NCBI GenBank assembly: GCA_022402465.1 | Contig: JAKRSH010000031.1 | Span: 1 to 64,000 of the forward strand | Length of the DNA: 64,000 bases | DNA from: Leptospiraceae bacterium | GTDB lineage: Bacteria; Spirochaetota; Leptospiria; Leptospirales; Leptospiraceae | Direction: 5' to 3' | Shown here: positions 1 through 9,354 of the stretch, piece by piece | How positions within the stretch are numbered: the stretch's first letter is position 1 | Layout: every line of letters begins with the position of its first letter | The notes under the pieces: model-generated | Seen by the model: the letters and a program-made list of their open reading frames with translations, nothing else | What the model was told of the DNA's origin: nothing | The model's database searches: none | Made by a program: the position numbers and the translations under genes

Positions 1-3000
1 ATGGGAGTACGGAATAAAATTTACTTGGGTTTACACAATTTTTAGATAAAGTCCCATCCTGTTTGTACAGATCCTAGTCCTGCAAGCCCTATATCTCTGA
101 CACATTCTCAGGTATTATTAGTTATATCTTGCCTGCCAAGCTATTCAAAATCAACACCAGCAGGTGGTTTCTATGAAATTATTGGCACAACCGCTTCTCC
201 TAATTTATCTTTACCATCTGGAACTTACTTCAATGATCAGACTTTAACACTAAGCACTTTAACTGCTGGCGCATCCATTTACTACACCCTAAGCATTGGA
301 TCGGATCCACCAGTTCCAAGCTGTAGTTCCACTTTGTATACAACAGGGATTCCTATAAGTACGAACGATACTAGAATACGTGCAATTGCTTGTTTTCCAA
401 CTTGGGTGGATTCTCCTTCTACTCCTGTATACACTTATGGACTTCGAGTTGCCACACCAAGCATACTTCCCATTGCAGGAGTCTACAAGACAGATATAAC
501 TCCGACTGCATCCACCTCAACAATAGGAGCAAGTATCCGTTATAGTACAGGAGCAGATCCGAATTGTGTGACCTCTTCAACAGCAGCTATCCCATTAATT
601 GCAGGAAACGAGACTAGTACAAGTTATAGAGCGATAGCTTGTAAGCCAGGCTACCTCAATTCTCTGGTTGCCAATGCAACTTATACTTTAACAGGAACAC
701 TTACTGCTCCTAGTGTTTCTCTATCAAGTGGTTCCTATCCTGTAAGTCAAGTTGTTACAATCAGTCCACCTTCCATCCCTTCTTCAGGCTCAAATATTCA
801 TTATACAACTAACGGAACTGCCCCGACTTGCTCAAGTCCCTCTACTCCGAATCCTCTGAATGTGAGTGCTACTTCAACCTTAAGAGCTATCGCTTGCAAA
901 ACTTCACCTGAATGGAATCCTTCTTCAGAAATTGTAGAAACTTATACAATCAATGGACAAGTCTCAGCACCTACTTTTTCAGCTAGCCCTGGATTGGAAG
1001 CTGGGATTTATGCGAATGACCAAACCATTACAATGAGCTCTGCAACTCCAGGAGCTACGATTCGTTATACGATTGGAGATGGCTCACAATCAGCTCCAAC
1101 CTGCGTCTCAGGAATCCTATCGTCCTCAGTGCTTATAACGAATAATGCGAACAATAAAATTAAAGCCATAGCCTGTAAACCGTCTTTCTTGGATTCGAAT
1201 TTAGTTGTTTCTGATTCATATACTTTGAAGGCAGCAATTCCAAGCCCAAGTATTCTGCCTGGAATATATACTTCTAACCAATCCATACATTTTTCTTCCA
1301 TAACTTCAAGTTCCGATATCCGGTGGGCTATAGGATCGACACCTAATTGTAGTTCATCCTCGGGCTCAGTCAATTTAATGCAAGCAACAGGTTCTCAAAA
1401 TGTGCAGGCAATTTCTTGTAAAGCAGGCTATGAGAATTCTATCATTTCAATTGGCGTCTACCAAATGAATGGAGTGGTAACTCCAGTTACGATCCTTGGA
1501 CCTAGTGGATTGCAAAATCAAATTACTGTCCTCAAAAATCCAAGCCCAGCCATAGGTTTACAAACTGCTTGCTATAAATTGGATGGAGTTCCGCAATGTT
1601 CCCTTGTCTCTGATGGAACAGTTAATTCCCAAGGCGGTTTCTGTGCATTAGGCTCTATTCCATATTCAACTTCTGTTCCTATCTCGGTAAGTTCTACTTT
1701 CCAAGTGAGATCCTGCTCTTCTGGTTGGGAGAATTCTTCAGTGGAAACTCTTCCCGTTTCAATTGCAAATACTTTGGGAACTATTGTATTCACTCCAGAT
1801 CCTTCTATAGAGGCTAATAACGATTACAGCATGACTCTCAGTTCTACGGGCTCTACCAAGATTTTTTATCGAACAGATGGAACGAACCCTGATTGTTCGG
1901 GTCTAGGTTCTACAGAATATACGGCACCACTTTTGGTAAACCAAGATTCTATAACTTACCGAGTGATAGCATGCGCAGCTTTAAATGTGCCAACGACGGT
2001 TGCCATCAAGACTTCTGTATTAAAGGTAGCTCTTCCAGTTCTTACAACATCTGCAATAGATGGAGTCAATAGCAATACGGTTTTGATTACCGCCTCCCAA
2101 GCTACAACTGGGGCAAATAATTACTACAGAGTTGATGGAGTGAATCCGAATTGTGCAAGTTTATCTGCGCCAGGCACAAATCTTTTTCCTGGGCTAGGTG
2201 TAACTTTTCCAGATGGAAGTGCTACTAATTACAACCTTAGAATCCTGGGTTGTAGAGCTAATTTCCAAAGTTCCAATTCTTCTTCCAAAAATTATACTTT
2301 TTCTGCTTCCGAACCTTATCTTACAACTCCAATTGGAACCATTGTTCCGAATATGAGCTCACTCAATAAGACCAGCTTTTTTCCAAAATCCACAACTCTT
2401 AACTCCTGGATTTGTACAAGAACAGGAGGTCTAGATCCAAGTTGTGGACTGTCCTTGAATACTTGTGCTACGGGGTCTACTTTAAGCCAAAATACAAGTG
2501 GTACCTTGTCTTACCATTTGGAATCAACAATATCTAATCTTAAGGCGGTCACCTGTAGGACACATTTTACTAGCTCTCCTGTGGTTACTTGGAATTATAC
2601 TTTGGATACTACTAAGTTAAGAATATTCAAGACCACACAAAACTATTCTGGTAATCTAAACCTAGCAGGAATGGATGCTGCTTGTGCTAGTGATTCAGCA
2701 AGACCATTTTATGGTTCCGGAGGATTACCCTTTGTTGGACTGCGAATTGGCTTAGGTGGCCTGGGAGATACCAGAACTCTAACAAATGATTTCCCACTAA
2801 AAGCAAATACACAATACTACCGAGAAGATGGTGTAACCTTGATCGGAAGTACCAACTCAGGCAATAATGGATTTGTTTATCCAATGACTCATTCCATCTC
2901 AGCACCTCCTTCTATAGTGAGCGATTTCGCATGGACTGGTTTAGACGTAAGTGGTTCTGTATGGAATCTGGCAGCAAATACTTGTAGCGGATGGTCCAGT

Positions 3001-3807
3001 ACGGCAAGCACTGGAGCTAGTGGCTCTCCTTGGTTGACATCGACGAATGCAACATCAGGGAATAACAATTCTTGCTCACTGAATGGATCGTTCTATTGTG
3101 TAGAGAGAGTTCCTCTATTAGAACCTTTTTACCAATGGAGATTTGAGAACAATTACCTGAGTTCAACTGTGAATACCAAGACTGGAACTCAGAATAAATT
3201 TGGTGGTGGCGCTTCCAATTTTCCTAACTTCGATTCTAATCAGAAAGAAGGAAGTCGTTCTATTCGATTTACTGGTCCCTTTTCCCAAGCTTACAATTTA
3301 GGTTCCTCTGTAGATTTCGGAGCTACCAATTTGGGATCTCAATTCTCATTTACCTTATGGGTTCGTGTGGACAATGTATCTGCTAGTTATGATGAAAAAT
3401 TATATACCATCCTTTCCAATCAAGTCAACACAAATGGTGAGGCACTGGGATTTTCTTTAACAGTAAATAAATGGAACTTGGAAAATCGGGTTCTTCATGC
3501 ACAATTTGGATCGGGATTGGTAAAAAGAACTATTGAATCCAATCCAAATACAATTGATTATGATACATGGATACATATTGCTTTAACAGTCGATTATACA
3601 ACGGGGATAGCAAAATTATATAAAAATGGTCTTCCTTTGCCTTTAGCCACTTCGGAGTCTCTTCCAGCCACCGTTCCAGGATCTCAAAATTTTAGACTGG
3701 GAACCCTTGCGAATTTTTTCAACTACAGAGGCTTTATGGATGATGTGCACTATTATAATAAGACATTGACGGACGCAGAAGTTCTTAGTATTTACAATTC
3801 TTACTAA
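1..3807 (+). CDS. Large repeat surface protein (chitobiase-like repeats, DUF1554, LamG-like), 5' truncated or frameshifted
   Basis: The frame is open from base 46 to the stop at 3807. About nine repeats of 80-100 residues run from base ~200 to ~2610, each with a Y-x-T block, a G-x-x-P-x-C block and an I-A-C block, resembling the chitobiase/hexosaminidase C-terminal repeat (PF13290) with an added Cys pair. A DUF1554-type domain follows (about 2610-3110; it starts KLRIFKTT and ends FYCVERVP). The C-terminal ~220 residues look like a LamG/concanavalin-type sandwich (start FYQWRFE, end GFMDDVHYYNKTLTDAE). The earliest start codon in the open frame, TTG at 334, lies inside a repeat, so the true N-terminus is upstream. 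Bases 2-43 continue the repeat pattern in another frame, so a frameshift near 41-47 is likely. DUF1554 is known from leptospiral lipoproteins; exposure at the cell surface and an adhesin role are inferred. Confidence 0.75.
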
Positions 3808-3967
3808 GAAGCAATTCCAAGATTATAGTTAATAAATAAATATTTAATGAATAAGTGGGATTGCAAAATTCCTAGCATTTGAATGAATTTGGATTAGGAA
3901 AACAGTTTTTGAGTTTTTTTCTTGTCAATAAATGAAAAGAATAGGATGATTCTCTTTGTCCATATTT

Positions 3968-3994
3968 CATTGCTTTGAAGTGTATTAAGCAATG
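3968..3994 (+). terminator. Hairpin with 8-bp arms upstream of 4021 gene
   Basis: CATTGCTT at 3968-3975 and AAGCAATG at 3987-3994 are perfect inverted arms with an 11-nt loop, followed by a T-rich run (TATTTTATTT). It could terminate the upstream transcript or attenuate the next gene, whose start is 26 nt downstream. The rest of the 213-bp gap is AT-rich and otherwise featureless apart from a weaker inverted repeat TTCCTA/TAGGAA (3869-3900). Confidence 0.45.
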
Positions 3995-4020
3995 TATTTT
4001 ATTTATCAAGAGAAGCTTAA

Positions 4021-6138
4021 ATGAATGAATCAAAACTGCTTATAGCAAGAACTTTCCAATTAATCAAAAAAAAATGGTTGGATATAGCATTAGGAAGTTT
4101 TTTATTTCTATCGCTCATAAGCATTTTATCCCATGATATGAAATATACTTGGGATGGTCCTGGACACTTTGTTCAGTTGAAAATATTTTCTAACTTAGGC
4201 AAATATTTTCTTGCGGAAGGTTATTCGAATGATTGGTTTGGTGGGTATCCAGCATTCCGATATTATGCTGGATATTTTTATTTCTTAGGTTCAATTCCTA
4301 TCTGGATGGGATTGGATATATCACAAGCTCTACAAATTATAGTAATATTTTCTGTTATCTTATGGATATGCGGATATATGTTTTTTATTTCTCATTTTTT
4401 AAAAAATAAATTCCTTTGGATAGCTCTATTTTTTTACCTTGGTTTCCAAGGTCCTTCTCCTATGGGTGTATCCCTAGTCGGAATTCTCGGCGGAAACTTA
4501 ACTCATACCTTAGGAATGGCTTGGGGTTTCTTAAGTCTTGGATTTTTAATTCGCAAAAGATTTTTCGAAGCCTTCGTTTTTTTAACAATACTAAGCTTTA
4601 CTCATTATTTAAATTTTGTTTTTTTTTCAATACTGACTATCTTCTTTTTTATTGAAAATTATTTATCTTATAAAATGTTAAGAAGCCTTCCATGGAATTA
4701 TCTTATAGTTTTAATTTTAGTTCCCATATCTTTTTGGGGAATTCTTTTGAATCCAGGGGAATCCTTAGCTGAACCGCAGTTTGCCTACTATCCCTTCTTG
4801 GAGACAATACTCGGAGGTCTATCCAATCAATCACTAGGTCATATATTTATTGCTTCGCCTATGTCCATTTTTCCAATATTTATGCTTTGGGGATACTTAC
4901 AAACATTCAAGGCTAACAATACTTTGGGGATAAGCATTCTGCCCTGGGTGAGTCTATTGTTTTTGTTTATGACTCAAGATATATCCTTTTCAAGAATGTT
5001 TCCTAATATTGGAATTCATTGGTATAGATCCTGGGATATTTTTTATTCCTTATTTGCAGCTTTGAGCGCTTATGGATTTTCAAAGGTATCTTATTCAAAG
5101 AACATATCTTATGTTTTATTGGGACTTTCTTTATTTTTTTTCCTCATTCAGACTAAAAACATAAATAAAGAAATGCAAGAAATTGATCAATCTTCACAAC
5201 TTCTACAAAAGTCATTTTCTCTAGATAAGATAAATAGTTTAATAGATAAAAATTATAGAATTTTGCTAGAGACAACAACTCATGATCAGAATCATAAATT
5301 GCCTCATTTTAGTATAATAGAATATATGAATTTAAATCTTCCCATTGACAATGGATTAATGGTTGAATCTAGTCTTACACCATTTTTGCAGAGAATATAT
5401 TTACCAATAAGTAATAGTATGGATTTTCAATGGGGATTTACTGATCCAAGATTAAAATTAAATCTTCCATTGCCATCAAAATCTGTAAGCGAGAGATTCC
5501 TATGGGAAAGGAATATTGGTTATGTAGATTTTAAAACTCCAGAATTGAAAAAAAATTTCACTGATATAATCGTGCATAATCCTAATACTAGTAAATTTAT
5601 TCCACAAAAAATCATAGGTCTGCTATCAGAGAATTCATACTATGAGATAAAGAAAGATCTAAAACCAAAAGAATATTTACTGGAAGGATTTTTATTAACT
5701 GAATCTTTTCCTGAATATTATTTTTTGGATTTATCTGCTCACTGGAATTTAAAATCACAGATTGAAGATTTTCCTATTCTAGATGAAATTTGGATTATTA
5801 ATTTGGATAGGCATGAAGTAGTCCATCATTTAAAGGATGTAAGAAGATGCACTGCCCAAATTGAAAGATCTAGTTTTTATCCATCTATCGAAATAAAAGG
5901 AATTCATTCTACTCTATTTCGAACTCAATTTAATACAATCGCTTATTGCTCTGATGAAAAGAATACAAGAATAGTAGAAAAGATCCATCAATCCGATAGA
6001 GAAGGAAGCAAACTTAGCATACCACCATTTCTTGGTTATTTAAAATTTTTGATTTATTGTTCAATAACTTTTTTCTTGTTTTTGTATACCTGCAGCATTT
6101 TGAAAAAGAAGATAATTTTCATTAGAATAAAGAAGTAA
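4021..6138 (+). CDS. Polytopic membrane protein, GT-C / PTPS-related-like
   Basis: The 705-residue protein has roughly 11-12 hydrophobic segments in its first ~375 residues, a soluble region (~375-675), and a last membrane segment near the C-terminus (FLIYCSITFFLFLYTCSI). The first loop carries acidic and aromatic motifs (TWDGPGH near residue 45; GYPAFRYY near 73), as in GT-C-fold membrane glycosyltransferases and the so-called 6-pyruvoyl-tetrahydropterin-synthase-related membrane family. Such proteins use polyprenyl-linked sugars at the membrane; that role is inferred here. The start is ATG with a weak AGAGAAG upstream. The last 78 bases overlap the end of the convergent gene at 6061-7632, which encodes a similar kind of protein. 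Confidence 0.6.
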   Translation: MNESKLLIARTFQLIKKKWLDIALGSFLFLSLISILSHDMKYTWDGPGHFVQLKIFSNLGKYFLAEGYSNDWFGGYPAFRYYAGYFYFLGSIPIWMGLDISQALQIIVIFSVILWICGYMFFISHFLKNKFLWIALFFYLGFQGPSPMGVSLVGILGGNLTHTLGMAWGFLSLGFLIRKRFFEAFVFLTILSFTHYLNFVFFSILTIFFFIENYLSYKMLRSLPWNYLIVLILVPISFWGILLNPGESLAEPQFAYYPFLETILGGLSNQSLGHIFIASPMSIFPIFMLWGYLQTFKANNTLGISILPWVSLLFLFMTQDISFSRMFPNIGIHWYRSWDIFYSLFAALSAYGFSKVSYSKNISYVLLGLSLFFFLIQTKNINKEMQEIDQSSQLLQKSFSLDKINSLIDKNYRILLETTTHDQNHKLPHFSIIEYMNLNLPIDNGLMVESSLTPFLQRIYLPISNSMDFQWGFTDPRLKLNLPLPSKSVSERFLWERNIGYVDFKTPELKKNFTDIIVHNPNTSKFIPQKIIGLLSENSYYEIKKDLKPKEYLLEGFLLTESFPEYYFLDLSAHWNLKSQIEDFPILDEIWIINLDRHEVVHHLKDVRRCTAQIERSSFYPSIEIKGIHSTLFRTQFNTIAYCSDEKNTRIVEKIHQSDREGSKLSIPPFLGYLKFLIYCSITFFLFLYTCSILKKKIIFIRIKK

Positions 6139-7632
6139 CCATTCAGGAGAAGACTGGAAGTTCCTTAAAACAAAATCTGATTCTCTTTTCTGATTGAGAA
6201 CTACTATTCCATAATTTAAATATTCCAGTATTCGATTTTGTTCTACCTTGCTGTCCATCCAAAACCTTCGAATCATTTTGTATCTATCTGAATTCTTTGA
6301 GTATGCATACAGTGGATTTAATCCAAAAGGATATTCCTTATTGGGGCAATAGTAAGAGAATTCTGGAAAATCATCCCAACGGATCCAAATTTTTTTTACA
6401 TTATTGAATTGTTGGTTGCAAACCTGCAATGCTGTAAGGTGAAGATTTTTCTTTGCAAATATTTTACTATGTAGCTTTATTGATTGACTTAATGTTTGAA
6501 TTTGGAACAGCAAGAACAATAATCCCAAAGTGATACCAAAAGGCTTTTTCCAGTTTGTTAGAAAAAAATTCTGATGGTAGGTTAAAGAATTCATTAAGAA
6601 AAGTATAAAAATTGGAAGGCTCCATTCAATAGCCTTAGTATTTCCCCAAGATAAAAAGAATCCGCATGCCATTAGGAAAAGCAAAGAGAGATTCTTATTT
6701 AATATGGTTTTTAATTCAGATCTACTATGATAAAAATAAAAAACTAGTATCATCATAATATAAATATATGTATTAATGAATAATTCTGAACCAGGTGGAT
6801 TCCATTCGCTAATTCTTTCCAATTCTGGATTACTGAGCAATTGATCCCACCACTCAATTCTATATGCCTTCCATTGAAAGGGGAAGGAAGGATGGATTAC
6901 CAAGCCCATGATAAATCCTAGAATGGTCATATAGAACATGGGCAAATAAATTCTTAACTGATCTCTCTGATTTATTAGGATATCAATAAATTTAACGAAA
7001 GATAGTACTAAGAGCAATGGTGCGAGTGGATACGTCCATACAGCAATCCAAGTTAGTAAAAACACAAATTTCTTAGATGATACATTGAGAAAGTACCAAT
7101 ACCAAAAAAGGATAGGTAAAAAGATCAGTAAACCTTTTCCTAATAAAAGTCTTCCTGTAAATGGTATAGATATAAATAGAAAAATGAACTGAATGAGAAT
7201 ACTATTTAAAAGTATGTGATTTTTATTTTGAATAAAAATACTTGAGCTTATAGCATTTCTTGGCCTTGAATCCTTTCTATTCCTGATTGCATGTAGATTC
7301 AGTAGAAAATATATACAGGCTAAGGAAAATAGATTAATAAAAAATCCAAATACAAGATAAAGCTTCCATGTGCTCAAGTTAAAAAATTTTAGGATTTGGT
7401 GGTAGAAATAATGTGTATCTCCAAATCCATCTATCCAAATAGATTCTACGGACCAAGGAATTTTAGAAACAAATCCATGTAAAGAGTACTGCTCTGCTAC
7501 TGCGAGATGAAAATATATATCTGAATCTAGTGGAAATAGTATTTCATCTAAAAAGAAATAAATAAGATATGATAGAAAAAAGGAACTGATGAAACTTACG
7601 CAGTAAGGTGGGTAGCGAAATTTCCTGTTCAA
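6061..7632 (-). CDS. Polytopic membrane protein, putative GT-C-type glycosyltransferase
   Basis: The 523-residue protein has many membrane segments. The first is directly followed by an LDSDIYFH motif (about residues 34-42), which fits the acidic D-x-D first-loop motif of GT-C enzymes. The final ~110 residues are soluble. The best start I can find is TTG at 7632, 14 nt after the stop of the lipoprotein gene 7646-9223, so the two are probably one transcript; no good ribosome-binding site is visible and the start could lie slightly upstream. The 3' end overlaps the convergent gene at 4021-6138 by 78 bp. The GT-C assignment rests on topology and one motif, and the sugar substrate is unknown. Confidence 0.55.
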   Translation of the reverse strand: MNRKFRYPPYCVSFISSFFLSYLIYFFLDEILFPLDSDIYFHLAVAEQYSLHGFVSKIPWSVESIWIDGFGDTHYFYHQILKFFNLSTWKLYLVFGFFINLFSLACIYFLLNLHAIRNRKDSRPRNAISSSIFIQNKNHILLNSILIQFIFLFISIPFTGRLLLGKGLLIFLPILFWYWYFLNVSSKKFVFLLTWIAVWTYPLAPLLLVLSFVKFIDILINQRDQLRIYLPMFYMTILGFIMGLVIHPSFPFQWKAYRIEWWDQLLSNPELERISEWNPPGSELFINTYIYIMMILVFYFYHSRSELKTILNKNLSLLFLMACGFFLSWGNTKAIEWSLPIFILFLMNSLTYHQNFFLTNWKKPFGITLGLLFLLFQIQTLSQSIKLHSKIFAKKNLHLTALQVCNQQFNNVKKIWIRWDDFPEFSYYCPNKEYPFGLNPLYAYSKNSDRYKMIRRFWMDSKVEQNRILEYLNYGIVVLNQKRESDFVLRNFQSSPEWLLLYSNENYLLFQNAAGIQKQEKSY

Positions 7633-7645
7633 AATTTTAATTGTT

Positions 7646-9223
7646 CTAGTTGTAAGGACTCATCCAATGCACTTCACCAAGCTCTAAGTTAGCCGCATAA
7701 TTGAAAACCTCAACAGGCACCCCATTTGGACCAAGCTCATAAATGAATATAGTTCTCTCACAGGTAGGACAGGCACTGGAGTTTTTCGTATATCTTACAG
7801 CAAGATATTTACCGTCAGGGCTAATGGAACCAAAAGCTGGTCCCACACTATCTAATTTGGTAAAATTATTTGCTACAGAAATTTCTCCAGAATTTAAATC
7901 ATGATTTAATAAAACGACCGCGGGATTTGTTCCATTTAAGCCGAGTGCATAAATCCATCGATCATTGGGGTGCACAAGAATATTGGCACTGATGGTAGGA
8001 AATTGAAAACCCAAGCCTCCTAAACTATACTCTGCTATAACATCCGATAGAAGACCAGTTGCAGTTGGTAATTCCCTCTTTAGGATGGAGTTAACTTTGA
8101 AATTATTACCACCTGGTACATTGGTGTGGGGGATAGAATAGAAAAATGTGTTGGACTTACTTTTCCAATGTTTAGACAATCGATTGGCTGTATCAGCGTC
8201 TGTGTAATCATTTGTTGTAATTGTAAGAGATCCATCTGTATTCACTCTACTGATTCTAAGTCTTCCTGGATTTGCTAAAGAAATAGCATGAGGTTGAATG
8301 ATAAAATCTCCCTTAGGGGAAGCAAATAAATCTGAGGATGAACAAAGTGTACCAAATGGACCAGCAAAACTAGTAACATCTCCATTGCTCGCATTGTAGG
8401 AAATTGTTCTCATCTCATTCCCTGAACCTGAAGCCAATATTCTGTTTGCATTAGGTATGCTTGTTATGAAGTTGATGGACCCTACACCTACTAAAAGACT
8501 TGAGACATTTTCAACCGCAAGAGAGGAATTCAAACGATATCCTAAGAGACTACCAGAATCACCATGGTAAAGAAATTTATTTTGGTTAGCACTTGTTACA
8601 TTTAGAGTAATGCCAGAAAAATGGCTCAAATTATTATCTAAGATCTTAGTTGTTTCATTCCATCTAAGAGAATACAATCCCCTATTTCCGATAGGATTCA
8701 TTACTGAATAAAATAGTCGAGCAGGCTTTGCCACATTTACAAGCATTTTAAAATCTAAAGTTTGTGTAGTCACTTCTGGTTCGATTATGGGAACAGTGAT
8801 CTTCCATGTTACTTCAGGCTGACCACCAGGAATAATAATAGCATTCATGGTCACTTCTACTCCTGGTTCCCAAGGATCAGGAATCTGACCATCTTGTGGT
8901 TGTAATTCTAAACTACCATTGGAGTTGGTTTCTATTTTAGCTCTTTCGGTTTTACTAATTCGAAATTTGGAAGTACCTGTGTTTTTTAAAATAAAGCTTC
9001 TATTAATAAGTTGAAAAGAATCCGCCATTCCAAGGTCAATTGTTTCGCCAGGATTGTAAGTTGTGTTTTGGTAGATTAAAGATAGCCTAAGGGGAGGGGC
9101 TTCTTGGGAGGTACTCAATCTAGCTAGGAGATTTAGCAAAGCATACTCGGATGGATCGGTCAATCCGGGCAAATTGCACGTTCCTAGGAGTAAAATAGCA
9201 ATAATTCCAAACCTTTTAAACAT
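7646..9223 (-). CDS. Lipoprotein with Ig-like N-region and beta-propeller-like C-region
   Basis: The 525-residue protein starts with a short signal peptide and a lipobox LLGTC, with Cys16 as the likely lipidated residue. Residues ~50-170 look like an all-beta domain that sits in front of secreted repeats (a 'choice-of-anchor'-type fold; motif LKNTGTSKFRI). Residues ~175-520 show repeated blocks of the form L-x-V-x-P-x-x-R-W-I-Y-A-L and I-S-P-D-G-K-Y-L-A-V, typical of lactonase-like (YVTN/Lgl) propellers. The function is not recognised; a cell-envelope binding or scaffold role is inferred. It is the first gene of a probable two-gene transcript with 6061-7632. The ATG has no Shine-Dalgarno sequence, and a candidate promoter places the transcript start almost at the ATG. 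Confidence 0.7.
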   Translation of the reverse strand: MFKRFGIIAILLLGTCNLPGLTDPSEYALLNLLARLSTSQEAPPLRLSLIYQNTTYNPGETIDLGMADSFQLINRSFILKNTGTSKFRISKTERAKIETNSNGSLELQPQDGQIPDPWEPGVEVTMNAIIIPGGQPEVTWKITVPIIEPEVTTQTLDFKMLVNVAKPARLFYSVMNPIGNRGLYSLRWNETTKILDNNLSHFSGITLNVTSANQNKFLYHGDSGSLLGYRLNSSLAVENVSSLLVGVGSINFITSIPNANRILASGSGNEMRTISYNASNGDVTSFAGPFGTLCSSSDLFASPKGDFIIQPHAISLANPGRLRISRVNTDGSLTITTNDYTDADTANRLSKHWKSKSNTFFYSIPHTNVPGGNNFKVNSILKRELPTATGLLSDVIAEYSLGGLGFQFPTISANILVHPNDRWIYALGLNGTNPAVVLLNHDLNSGEISVANNFTKLDSVGPAFGSISPDGKYLAVRYTKNSSACPTCERTIFIYELGPNGVPVEVFNYAANLELGEVHWMSPYN

Positions 9224-9229
9224 AGTATG

Positions 9230-9257
9230 ATATTAATTATTAAAAGCAATTTGTCAA
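9230..9257 (-). promoter_or_regulatory. Candidate promoter for the 9223 lipoprotein gene
   Basis: On the minus strand there is TTGACA (9257-9252), a 16-nt spacer, then TAATAT (9235-9230), which matches the -10 consensus at 4 of 6 positions. Only six bases separate this -10 from the ATG at 9223, which would give a leaderless or nearly leaderless mRNA. The remainder of the gap to 9354 is AT-rich with nothing else recognised. Confidence 0.35.
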
Positions 9258-9354
9258 AAATAATTTATGTATCAAAATCACCAATTTTTGAGTCTGAACA
9301 ATGTTTCTAAGTGAGAATAATTTAGTTTCAGATTAAGAGTATCTATAATTTAAA

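Noticed and set aside
46-2610. DNA-level tandem repeats or CRISPR in the first gene
   Set aside because: The periodicity is at the protein level only; the nucleotide units diverge strongly and there are no conserved direct repeats with spacers.
334-3807. TTG at 334 as the start of the first gene
   Set aside because: The same repeat pattern is already in frame from base 46, so 334 is inside a repeat.
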